The notes under the pieces are model-generated. The model worked only from the letters and a program-made list of their open reading frames with translations. It did no database searches and was not told the DNA's origin. A DNA stretch of 64,000 nt from Methylobacterium sp. GXS13 (lineage in GTDB: Bacteria; Pseudomonadota; Alphaproteobacteria; Rhizobiales; Beijerinckiaceae): NCBI RefSeq assembly GCF_001455965.1, contig NZ_LKKO01000029.1, positions 16,237 to 80,236 of the forward strand. Reading direction: 5' to 3'. This document shows positions 37,350-45,300 of this stretch, one piece after another; position 1 is the stretch's first letter; the number at the start of each line of letters is the position of its first letter. A program made the position numbers and the translations under genes.

Positions 37350-37721
37350 TCAGTATTGGCCCGCGACCTTGCCGGTGCGGGCGTCCACGATCACGTGCAC
37401 GAAATGCCCGTCCCGGCGCAAGGCGGTCAGCATGTAGACGAGCCCGTCCTCGTGACGGCACAGGCTCGCGCGCTGGATCTCGGCCCGGGGGATCACCGTG
37501 CGGGCCGCCCGAATCGCCGCCACCGGGGCGATCACGCGCCGCTCGCCGACCTCCTCGCGCATGTCGGCCGGCGACAGGCAGCTCTCGATCCGCAGGGGCG
37601 TCGGATCCGCCACCTGGGCCGTCTGCGGGGCCGGCCCGTCATCGGCCATGGAGCCGAGCCGGGCGGCGGCGAGGGCCGCGGCGGTCAGGCTGATAGCGAC
37701 GAGGGCGATGGCGTAGCGCAT
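37350..37721 (-). CDS. Small exported PepSY-like protein (FeuN-like position)
   Basis: 123 residues with an N-terminal signal segment (RYAIALVAISLTAAALAAA) and a periplasmic domain whose end (GLVYMLTALRRDGHFVHVIV, then DARTGKVAG) matches the PepSY strand pattern. It lies 34 bases before the FeuP-like regulator. In Sinorhizobium the small periplasmic protein FeuN precedes feuPQ and restrains signalling, so a similar role is inferred from position and topology, not from sequence identity. Confidence 0.75.
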   Translation of the reverse strand: MRYAIALVAISLTAAALAAARLGSMADDGPAPQTAQVADPTPLRIESCLSPADMREEVGERRVIAPVAAIRAARTVIPRAEIQRASLCRHEDGLVYMLTALRRDGHFVHVIVDARTGKVAGQY

Positions 37722-37746
37722 TGCCAGAAGATTAGCGCCGAGGGCA

Positions 37747-37763
37747 CTGAATGCCCCCTGAAT
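37747..37763 (-). promoter_or_regulatory. Direct-repeat box for an OmpR/PhoP-type regulator
   Basis: On the minus strand ATTCAG-N5-ATTCAG: two identical hexamers with 11-base periodicity. Twelve bases later comes TAATCT, a plausible -10 element at 37729-37734, just ahead of the PepSY-like gene. This is the layout of PhoP boxes and suggests autoregulation by the FeuP-like protein. Confidence 0.45.
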
Positions 37764-37929
37764 ATGGAGCTGTAGGCCCGACGACGCGCGATCGGCGGGC
37801 TGTCGACTCCGGGGACATGAGAACTGTTTGATCGCGGACGGCATAGACCGGCATTACGGCCGACGGGCTTTTCGGGTTCCACCGCTCCGTCGGTGCCGCA
37901 CAGGCGATTGTTGCGGCCGGCCCGAGGGC

Positions 37930-38130
37930 CTAGCGATCGGCCCGGCATCCGGCCGGCGGGGCCGACCGGAACAGGGTCGCCGGCGCGGCTGCGTGCGCGG
38001 CCAGGACGGCGTCGATCGACCAGGGCCGCGCCCCGAATTGCGCACCGAGCTGGAGCATGATCGCGATCGAGGCCGCCCCGGACAGGGCCAGCCAGATCCG
38101 GTCGAGGATCCGATTCCATTGCCGGCTCAT
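37930..38130 (-). CDS. Small single-pass membrane protein
   Basis: 66 residues with one hydrophobic helix (IWLALSGAASIAIMLQLGAQ). Its ATG overlaps the stop codon of the preceding 110-residue gene (ATGA). Two coupled small membrane proteins downstream of a phage lysozyme could form a lysis (holin/spanin-like) set, but no family signature is visible. Confidence 0.5.
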   Translation of the reverse strand: MSRQWNRILDRIWLALSGAASIAIMLQLGAQFGARPWSIDAVLAAHAAAPATLFRSAPPAGCRADR

Positions 38131-38459
38131 CGTGCGCCTCCCGTGATCAGGGCCCAGAACGCCCGCAGGGCGGGCATACGCTCGGTGAGCCACGCGATCT
38201 GGTCCGAGAACCAGTGCGCGGCCGCCGCCGCGGTGACGAAGGCGAACAGGGTCGCGTGCTTGAGGCGCCGCAGGTAGCGGCGCAGCACCCGCCGCTCGAC
38301 ATGCGCGTCCACGAGCTCGTCGAGGACGGCCAGGCGCGGCTCCGTCTGGCGCGCGACATAGGCGTGCCAGAACGGTGGAAACCGGATCGTCCGCGCCAGC
38401 CCGTCGGGGTCGAACGCGCGCTCGGGCGGGTGGCGTGGGGCCTGACGGATGGCGTTCAT
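38127..38459 (-). CDS. Small membrane protein next to phage lysozyme module
   Basis: 110 residues: a charged, helical N-terminal part (RLAVLDELVDAHVERRVLRR) and a C-terminal hydrophobic segment (HATLFAFVTAAAAAHWF). A strong GGGGGAGGA ribosome-binding site precedes the ATG at 38459. No family is recognised. It is followed by an overlapping 66-residue membrane protein and lies on the same strand as the GTA/phage genes, separated from them by a repeat. Confidence 0.55.
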   Translation of the reverse strand: MNAIRQAPRHPPERAFDPDGLARTIRFPPFWHAYVARQTEPRLAVLDELVDAHVERRVLRRYLRRLKHATLFAFVTAAAAAHWFSDQIAWLTERMPALRAFWALITGGAR

Positions 38460-38546
38460 GGCTTCCTCCCCCGGCACAGACCATTCCCAGCCTCGCACCA
38501 GACTGCGTGCAAGGCTCGAAGCGCTCCCTCTCCCGTGCGGGCGACG

Positions 38547-38747
38547 ACGTTCGCATATCGTCTTCGGTCAGGCCCGACGCACTCTCCTCCCCCTTGTGGG
38601 GAGGCGTTGGAGGTGGGGGTGGTTCAGAAGGCACCGCTGCGCCCCATCCTGCACCACCCCTGCCCCCTCCCCACAAGGGGGAGGGGAAACGCGTTGAGTT
38701 TCAGAGGCTTGCCAAAGAACGAAGCCGATATGCGAATCTGTTAGCCC
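38547..38747. repeat. Palindromic repeat, family A, copy 1
   Basis: About 200 bases with a central imperfect palindrome (CTCCTCCCCCTTGTGGGGAG on the left, CTCCCCACAAGGGGGAGG on the right) and a conserved tail beginning AACGCGTTGAGTTTCAGAGG. Other copies lie at 40667-40869 (inverted) and 57643-57837. It fills most of the 366-base gene-free gap at 38460-38825; nothing else is seen there. Confidence 0.75.
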
Positions 38748-38825
38748 ATGCGGGTGCGGGACCCCGTCCCGCATCCGGCATCGTGTGAAGTCGGCCGCTT
38801 GCGGGCGGAGACGCGCCGACCGCCG

Positions 38826-39455
38826 TCAGGCCCGATGCGCCGCGTCCCGCTCGCGCAACGCGGCCAGCGCCGGCGTCAGGACGTTGCCGACGCTCGCCTG
38901 CGGGTCGAGGGGCAGGGCCCGGAAGATCCGGGCGGCGACGCCCTCGGCACCGCCCTGCTGCCGGACGACCCGGGCCGGGGCATGCGCCAGGACGTGCCGG
39001 GCGCCGGCCGCCACCACCGCGGAGCCGAGATCGACGCTCACGGTCCGGCCCCGGGCGGCGCCGGCCACGGCGTTCTGGCCATACTCGGCCCCGGCCCGGA
39101 TCGCCGCCTCGACCCGCTCCCGGGTCAGCAGCGAGGTCGCCCAGGGCGCGACCCGGGCGATGCCGGCGGTGACCGCCGCGGCGGCGATGGGCACCAGCAC
39201 GGCCGAGACCGGTTGCAGCAGACCGACCAGCCAGTCGCCCCAAGGAATCGCCACGCCGCCCGCTGGAGCACCGGCCAGCGCCGGGGAAACCAGGGCGACG
39301 AACGGGATCGCGGCGCCGGCCAGAGCCATTCCCGATCGCGCTGCGACCGGGAATGGCTCCAGGTCTTTGATGCAACGCGCTCGTTTACGCCGAACCGGTA
39401 TCCACTTCGGCGACGAGCGCTCTGGCGCCAGCCCGGCACGGAAGAGCTGCGTCAT
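38826..39455 (-). CDS. Membrane protein downstream of phage lysozyme, 5' end altered by a repeat
   Basis: Up to 209 residues. Hydrophobic segments follow the GMALAGAAIPFVALVSPALA and WLVGLLQPVSAVLVPIAAAA stretches, and the remainder is soluble (VEAAIRAGAEYGQNAVAG). The ATG at 39455 overlaps the lysozyme stop codon. Residues 14-42 (PKWIPVRRKRARCIKDLEP) are the translation of a dispersed palindromic repeat, so an ATG at 39329 may be the functional start. A holin-like role is suggested only by position and membrane segments. Confidence 0.55.
   Translation of the reverse strand: MTQLFRAGLAPERSSPKWIPVRRKRARCIKDLEPFPVAARSGMALAGAAIPFVALVSPALAGAPAGGVAIPWGDWLVGLLQPVSAVLVPIAAAAVTAGIARVAPWATSLLTRERVEAAIRAGAEYGQNAVAGAARGRTVSVDLGSAVVAAGARHVLAHAPARVVRQQGGAEGVAARIFRALPLDPQASVGNVLTPALAALRERDAAHRA
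39325..39415. repeat. Dispersed palindromic repeat within a phage-region gene
   Basis: It starts with GCCATTCCCG and its perfect reverse complement CGGGAATGGC (13 bases apart), then a segment around CGAACCGGTATCCACTTCGG. I recognise the latter as resembling a repeat scattered in many Rhizobiales genomes. Only one copy was seen in this window. Confidence 0.5.
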
Positions 39456-39997
39456 GATCGATCTCCGGTGTTGCGCGCACGGCGGACCCGGCCGGCTCGG
39501 GATTCGGATGGCGGCGGCGCGGCCGCGCGCAGGGCGGCAAGCGCCCGGCGGGCGCAGGCCAGCCGGCTCGCCGACGCGATCACGCCCGGCCGCTCGAAGT
39601 GCCGGCATACGGTCTCGGTGGCGGCCTCGAGGGTCGGGGCCTGCCGCAGGGCGGCGAGCGCCGCCGCCTCGGTGGTGCGCAGCTCCACGCAGAGGTAGCG
39701 GTACTGCGCGTCCAGCGATGCCGGATCGAGGGCCTGTGCCCGGCACCAGGCCTCCATGGCCACGCGCCGGGGGCCGGTCCATTGCGCCAGCCCCCAGCCG
39801 CCCCGGGACCCGGGCACCACAGGGGCGACCTCCTGGCGCTGACGGAAGCCGCCGCTCTCCTGCCCGAGATTGCCCAGGAGGCCGGCGGCCTGGAGATCGG
39901 TGAGTTCGAGATCGCGCATCAGGCGCGGCCCGAGGCGCCGGCATCCGGCCGCGAAGGCGTCGCCCGGCCCCCGGGCCGGACCGGTGGTTGCGGGCAT
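39452..39997 (-). CDS. Phage-type lysozyme (phage tail lysozyme family)
   Basis: 181 residues. The N-terminal half matches the phage tail lysozyme pattern: RRLGPRLMRDLELTDLQAAG followed by LLGNLGQESGGF with candidate catalytic Glu47, then WGLAQWTGPRR. It should cleave peptidoglycan glycan chains. There is no signal peptide, so it acts either as a particle component or through a holin. It lies after the DUF2793 gene on the GTA strand and overlaps the next membrane-protein gene (ATGA). The SGNH hydrolase gene diverges from it. Confidence 0.8.
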   Translation of the reverse strand: MPATTGPARGPGDAFAAGCRRLGPRLMRDLELTDLQAAGLLGNLGQESGGFRQRQEVAPVVPGSRGGWGLAQWTGPRRVAMEAWCRAQALDPASLDAQYRYLCVELRTTEAAALAALRQAPTLEAATETVCRHFERPGVIASASRLACARRALAALRAAAPPPSESRAGRVRRARNTGDRS

Positions 39998-40041
39998 GGG
40001 ACTTCTCCGGGCAGGGTCCGCGCGGCGCGGACGGAGGACAC

Positions 40042-40605
40042 GTGGGACACGGACAGGGCCGGCCGCTGGTGTTCATCGGCGATTCGATCACCGCCGGCTG
40101 GGGCGTGGCCCGGGCCGAGACCTTCGCGCGGCACGGGTTCAACGCCCAGGGCGTGCCGGGCCAGACGAGCCGGCAGATCCGTGCCCGGTTCCTGCGGGAC
40201 GCGGCGGGTGCCCGGGGAATCCACCTGCTGTGCGGGATCAACGACATCGCCGAGATCGGCGGCCCGGTCTCGGACGGGGCGATCCGGGACAACATCGCCG
40301 CCATGGCGCTGGCGGCCTTCGAGGCCGGGCTACCGCTCTGGATCGGCACCGTGATGCCGAGCGATTTCTGGGGGTGGCGCCCGGAACTGCGGCCGGTGGC
40401 GCGCATCCGCGCCCTGAACCGGTGGATCCACGCGCATTGCGCCGCCAGCGCCGCGGCGCGGATCGACTATCACGCGCCGCTCGCCACCCCGTCAGGCGCG
40501 CTCCGACCGGAGTTCACCGAAGACGGCATCCACCTCAACGCCGCCGGCTACGCCGCGATCGAGCCGACGCTGCTGGCGGCCCTGGTGCCGGGGGATGAAC
40601 GGTGA
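40042..40605 (+). CDS. SGNH/GDSL hydrolase
   Basis: A 187-residue serine esterase fold. Block I is FIGDSITAGWG with Ser15, block III is GINDIAEIG, and block V is DGIHLNAAGY with Asp161 and His164. GTG at 40042 is chosen because GGAGG lies 5 bases before it. It is on the strand opposite to the surrounding phage genes, between lysozyme and DUF2793. SGNH enzymes in phage regions often deacetylate surface polysaccharides, so a receptor- or wall-modifying role is possible. No signal peptide. Confidence 0.82.
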   Translation: MGHGQGRPLVFIGDSITAGWGVARAETFARHGFNAQGVPGQTSRQIRARFLRDAAGARGIHLLCGINDIAEIGGPVSDGAIRDNIAAMALAAFEAGLPLWIGTVMPSDFWGWRPELRPVARIRALNRWIHAHCAASAAARIDYHAPLATPSGALRPEFTEDGIHLNAAGYAAIEPTLLAALVPGDER

Positions 40606-40666
40606 AGCAGGGCTGACGGCTTCAACAGCCTATCGACACGGCAACGTTGGCGCCCCCTCGCCCCGC

Positions 40667-40869
40667 TTGCGGATTCGCACATTAGGGTTGTCTTGAAACA
40701 AGGCTCCGAAACGCAACGCGTTTCCCTCTCCCTTGCGGGGAGGGGTCAGGGGTGGGGGTGGTGCAGGATGGGGCGCAGCGGTGCCTCCTGAACCACCCCC
40801 ACCTCCACCTCGTCCCCGCAAGGGGAGGAGGGAGCGTCGCGCCTTTCGCCGTGCGATGTGTGAACGTCG
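40667..40869. repeat. Palindromic repeat, family A, copy 2 (inverted)
   Basis: Same element as at 38547-38747 but in the opposite orientation: tail first (CCGAAACGCAACGCGTTTCC), then the palindrome CTTGCGGGGAGGGG / CCCCGCAAGGGGAGG. It fills most of the 318-base gap 40606-40923 between the SGNH hydrolase and DUF2793 genes. No coding sequence is seen in that gap. Confidence 0.75.
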
Positions 40870-40923
40870 CAGGCAAGCGGGGCGAGGGGAACATGCCCGC
40901 ACCGTGCTCTTCGGAATCCCCCT

Positions 40924-42180
40924 TCAACACCCCAGCGCCAGCCAGTGGGTCGGGACATTTCCAGCGCCCGTCACCGTGCCGCCGGTCGTGCGGCGGTTGC
41001 GGAGGGTGAAGCCGGTGGCGGTCACGTCGCTGATCTGGCTGGCGTAGAGCGTCCCGGCATCCCCGGCGACCGGTTGCGCCCAGGCACCCAGGCAGGCGCT
41101 GGGGAAGGCCGGCGCGAACGACACCGAGAAATCCGCATCGGCGCTGGTCGCGAGTCCCCATTGCAGGATCAGGCCGTTGGCGAGACGGGCGTAGCCGTTC
41201 GGGGTCAGCGCCTGCGTGCCGAGCGCCAGGGGCGTGCCGTCGGCGCGCTGGTACTGGCGCACCCACCAGCGGCCGGCGCCGTCCGAGGTGGCGAGGCAGG
41301 TGTCGTCGGCGGCCGTGACGATGTCGGCGTGGGTCGGCAGCACCAGCTGCTCGGGATCGTGGACCAGGGTGGCGGCGCCGGCGAAGCGCAGGAGCCGCTC
41401 CCGGTCGGCGCCGGAGCCGAACCGGGTGATCCGGGCCGTGCCGGTGACGAGGACCCGCCGCGTCCCGGCGGCACCGAGATCCGTGGTCGCCGCCGAGGCC
41501 AGCACGGTCTCCGTGGAGGCGAAATCGATCCCGCCCTTCGCCGCGGAGGCGGTAAGCGCGGTCCTGAAGGTTGATCCGTCCGGCGACACCTTCAGCGAGA
41601 AATCGTCGCTGCCGAGGAGGCCCAGCAGGGCGCGGGCGGAATAGCCGGTCTGGAGGATCAGGCCGGCATCCCGGGACGCGGCCTGCTTGTTGACCGCGAT
41701 CCGCATGTCGCCGGAGCCCGGCGTGGCGTCGTCCCAGGTGAGCAGGGCCGCGTCGGACTTGACCGCGAGGCGGTTGGTGGCATCCGCCCCGGTGTTGATG
41801 CCGAGCCGGCTGACGCTCTGGATCGCCGTGAGCGTGCGGCGGAAGCTGCCCCAGGCGGTGCCGTCGAACACGTAGAGGTCGGCCTCGTCGATCACGTAGG
41901 CGAACCAGCCGGCCCGGGGCACGGCGCCGATCCAGACACCGTCTGAATAGCGCACCACCTGGCCGGCGAGCCCGGCCCAGGCGCCCCCCGGGTTCGACGC
42001 GACGACGAGGTAGCGGTCGCCGTCGGCGGGGTTCTGCGGCGGCGCCGTGAGGTCCTTGTCCAGGCAGGCGAGCTGGACCAGGGCGTCGAGGAGGCCGAGC
42101 GCCTCGTTGTGGGTGACGTGCTTCTGGGCCTGGCTCGCCGCGATCAGCGGCAGGCCGAGACGGGGCGTGGCGTCGGTCAT
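40924..42180 (-). CDS. DUF2793 phage-like protein
   Basis: 418 residues. The N-terminal about 110 residues are a DUF2793 domain (TPRLGLPLIAASQAQKHVTH, ending DLYVFDGTAWGSF), found in phage/GTA tail-region proteins. The C-terminal part is beta-rich and repetitive, consistent with a tail fibre or spike (GNVPTHWLALGC at the end). It lies downstream of gp15 and could be a receptor-binding accessory of the particle. A 94-bp repeat separates it from gp15. Confidence 0.8.
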   Translation of the reverse strand: MTDATPRLGLPLIAASQAQKHVTHNEALGLLDALVQLACLDKDLTAPPQNPADGDRYLVVASNPGGAWAGLAGQVVRYSDGVWIGAVPRAGWFAYVIDEADLYVFDGTAWGSFRRTLTAIQSVSRLGINTGADATNRLAVKSDAALLTWDDATPGSGDMRIAVNKQAASRDAGLILQTGYSARALLGLLGSDDFSLKVSPDGSTFRTALTASAAKGGIDFASTETVLASAATTDLGAAGTRRVLVTGTARITRFGSGADRERLLRFAGAATLVHDPEQLVLPTHADIVTAADDTCLATSDGAGRWWVRQYQRADGTPLALGTQALTPNGYARLANGLILQWGLATSADADFSVSFAPAFPSACLGAWAQPVAGDAGTLYASQISDVTATGFTLRNRRTTGGTVTGAGNVPTHWLALGC

Positions 42181-42204
42181 GGGGGCTCCGGGGGGCTTGC
42201 AATG

Positions 42205-42298
42205 CCGTCATCGCGAGCGCAGCGAAGCGACCCAGTGCAGCGCGCGATCACGATGGGTGGCGCATCCCTAGGTTGCTTCGCTGCGCTCGCAATGACGG
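42205..42298. repeat. 94-bp palindromic repeat, left copy
   Basis: Arms CCGTCATCGCGAGCGCAGCG and its near reverse complement at the other end, about 31 bp each. The arm sequence resembles a repeat found in many bacterial genomes. The other copy, 46619-46712, has the same length and opposite orientation; together they flank gp15 and the XRE gene. Confidence 0.8.
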
Positions 42299-42322
42299 TG
42301 AGGGCTTCGCTCCAAAGCCGGA

Positions 42323-45300
42323 TCAGGCGGTTCGGATCGGGATACGCGCGCGGGTGGCCGGGCCGGGGCCGGCCTCGGCGGCGATCTGGGCCACGGCGAC
42401 ATCGAGGCTGGTCTGCCTACCGCCGAAATCGGCCGCCTCCTCGGCGTAGAGGACCTGCTGCGCCTCGGCCCGGATCGTGCGCAGGGGCGTACCGGCGCCG
42501 GAGAAGACCGTGACGGCGTAGGCCTCCGGCTCGTCCAGCGGAATCTCGGCGGGCTCCCAGGCATCGCCGTCCCGGCGCGCCCGGCGGATCCAGGAGAGCC
42601 GCACACCCGAGGCCTCCCGGCGCGCCCGCAGGTGGACCGGCCGCAGGGGACGCAAAGCCGCAAGCCCGGCCGTAGCGACGAACTCCGTGAAGGCCGGATC
42701 GCCCGGATCAAGGGCGGCCGGGCCGACGCGGTAGCGGAAGAGGCGGCCGACCTCGTCCAGGCGCGCGACCAGGGGCACCACCGCGCCGTCGTCGAGCCGC
42801 ACGATCAGGCTGCCCGCCGGCGCCACCCGTCCGGCCGACGCCTCGCTGCCGGCCAGCCCGCGCAGGAAACCCGAGAGCCGGTAGGTGTCGGGACCGGTCG
42901 CGGCCGCGTCGGCGGCGGAGAGCAGCTCCACGGCGCCGTCCGGCCCGATCAGCGCGAACAGGTTACCGCCCGCGCGCATCGCGGCCTCGCCGATGGAGCC
43001 GAGCGCCCCGCCCCGCCGCAGGGTGACGTCGAGGGAAACGCCCCGGTGCAGCCGCCAGAGCGGGCCGGCCGGCAGGGCCGTGAGGGTCCGGCCGAGGCAG
43101 GCCGGGTAGTCGACGAGGCCGTGGAGCGCGAGCGGCCCAGATCCTTCCGCACGCCAGACGGCCGCCGCCCCGGGCCACGGCTCGCCCGCCACCGCGAGGT
43201 ATTGCAGCACCGTCGGGCTGCCGCGGTCCACCGGCAGGTCGAGCGCGAGGGCGAAGGGCGGGCCCGGGAAGGCCGGCACAGGACCCGCCCGCAGGGCCGG
43301 GCTGCGGGGCAGGCCGCGCGCGGGTCCGCCCCGGGGCGGCACGCCGCTCGCCCCGATCCGGCGCCCGGTGGGCGCGTCGTCGATCCGGTCGATCCTGCGC
43401 AGAACCGTCCCGCCCGGCACGTCGGCCCCGGCCGCCAGGAGGTCGCCGGGCTCCAGCTCGACGCGGCGCGGGCTCAGGGTGAAGACCGCGCTGTCCCGGG
43501 CGGCGATGACCCGGTCGAGCATCGCCTCGGCCAAACCGTCGCCGGTCTCCCGGCGGGTGACGATCGCCGCCTCAATCCGGGTCTCGCGCCGCCGCTCGCC
43601 CACCGGGCGGATCGCGGCGGCCGTGGCGCGGCGGTAATCCGGGCTCTCGGATTCGGTCAGCCCGAGCTCGACCGAGCGCGGCAACGCGCTCTCCTCGGCC
43701 CGGACCTGGCGCAGGACCGGTTTGTCCTCCGACAGCCGGACGAGATCGGCCTCGGCCAGCACCACCGGCCGGTCGCGGCGGGGCCCGCGCAGGTGCAGGG
43801 TACCGGCCACCGCCGAGACGTCGAGGCCGTAGACCTGCGCCAGGGTCTCCAGGGCGGCGCGCGCCGATAGCGGCCGGTCGAGGACGTAGCCGTCGAGGAA
43901 GGCGGCGGCCTCCACGGCGACCGGCGCGTCGAAGCCGAAATCGGCCAGGATCTTCAGGACCAGCCGATCGAGGTCGCAGCCCTCGATCCGTCCCGTGATC
44001 CAGTGCCCGACCCGCCAGTTCGCGGTGTCGGCCCAGACCGCCTGCACGGCCGGGAAGGCCGGGTAGGGCCGGGCGTCCCAGGACCAGACGAAGATCGATG
44101 CCGGATCGACCATCCGGCCGCCATAGACCGGCGAGACCGGGTTATCGGAGTCCGAAAAACCCGCCGCTTCCGGGTCGAACCGGGCGATCACCGCCTCGAG
44201 CCCGCGCAGCTGGATCAGCTCGTCGCGCAGAGCCCGGGAATGCGGCGGGTAGGCACCCTCGGCGGATTTCGGATCGGGGAAGACGTTGGGGCCGTTGGTG
44301 CCCTTGTCCACCGCCGGCACCCCGACCTCGGTGAGCCAGATCGGCTTGGCCTTCGGCACCCAGGCGGTGGCGCGGGTCTCGACGCCGCCGTCGCGCTCGA
44401 CATGCGGGTTCGACCACCAGCCGACCAAGTCCTTGGGCCGGAAGACCCACGGCTTGCCGGCGGCGCCGTCCTGGATCGGCAGGCGCGCCTGCGCGTCGCG
44501 CCGGGCCGCGTCGGCATAGTACCAGTCGTAGGCCTCGCCGGAGGCACCCCGGGCCTTCAGGTAGGCGCGGTCGGCGATGTCGCCCGAGACCGCGAGGTCG
44601 GCATGGTCCGGCGCGTCGCGCCAGTCGGAGATCGGCGGATACCAGTCGATCCCGACCGCGCCGATATTCGGGTCGGCGAACAGGTCGTCCAGGGGAAACC
44701 GGATCGTGGCGCCGCCGTCGCGGACATGGGCGCCGTACTCGGTCCAGTCCGCCCCGTAGACGAGGGTGACGCCGGCGCCGAGGCGGGACCGCACCTCCGC
44801 GGCGAGGCTCTTGAACGCCCGCACGGCCGGGTAGCCGGCGCCGCCGCGGACCCGGGTAAGGCCGACGAACTCGCTGCCGATCACGAAGCCGGCGATCCGG
44901 ACACCGGAGGCCGCCCACAGGGCCGCGAGTCCGGCATAATGCAGCACCTCCGCGCGGTAGCCGTTCGCGAAGAAGCCCTGGACCTGCGCCTCCGCGGCAG
45001 CGGTGCCGTCCGGGCTCCCCGGGACGCCCGGGGCCGGGTCGCAGGTGATGCGCCCGCGCCAGGGATAGGGCGGCTGGGTCGCCCCGGGCACGCGTGGGTC
45101 GGGCAGGCTGTTGCCTGCGGGCACGTCCATCATCACGAACGGGTAGAGCAGCACGTCGAGGCCCCGGGCCGCGAGGTCGGCGACCAGCCGGGCCAGCCCG
45201 GCATCCGACGGGGTGCCGCCATAGGCGGGGGTGCCGTCCGGCAGGGTCGAGACCAGCTCCGCTTTGTCGCGCGTGATCCCGGCAACGCTCCAGGGTTCTG

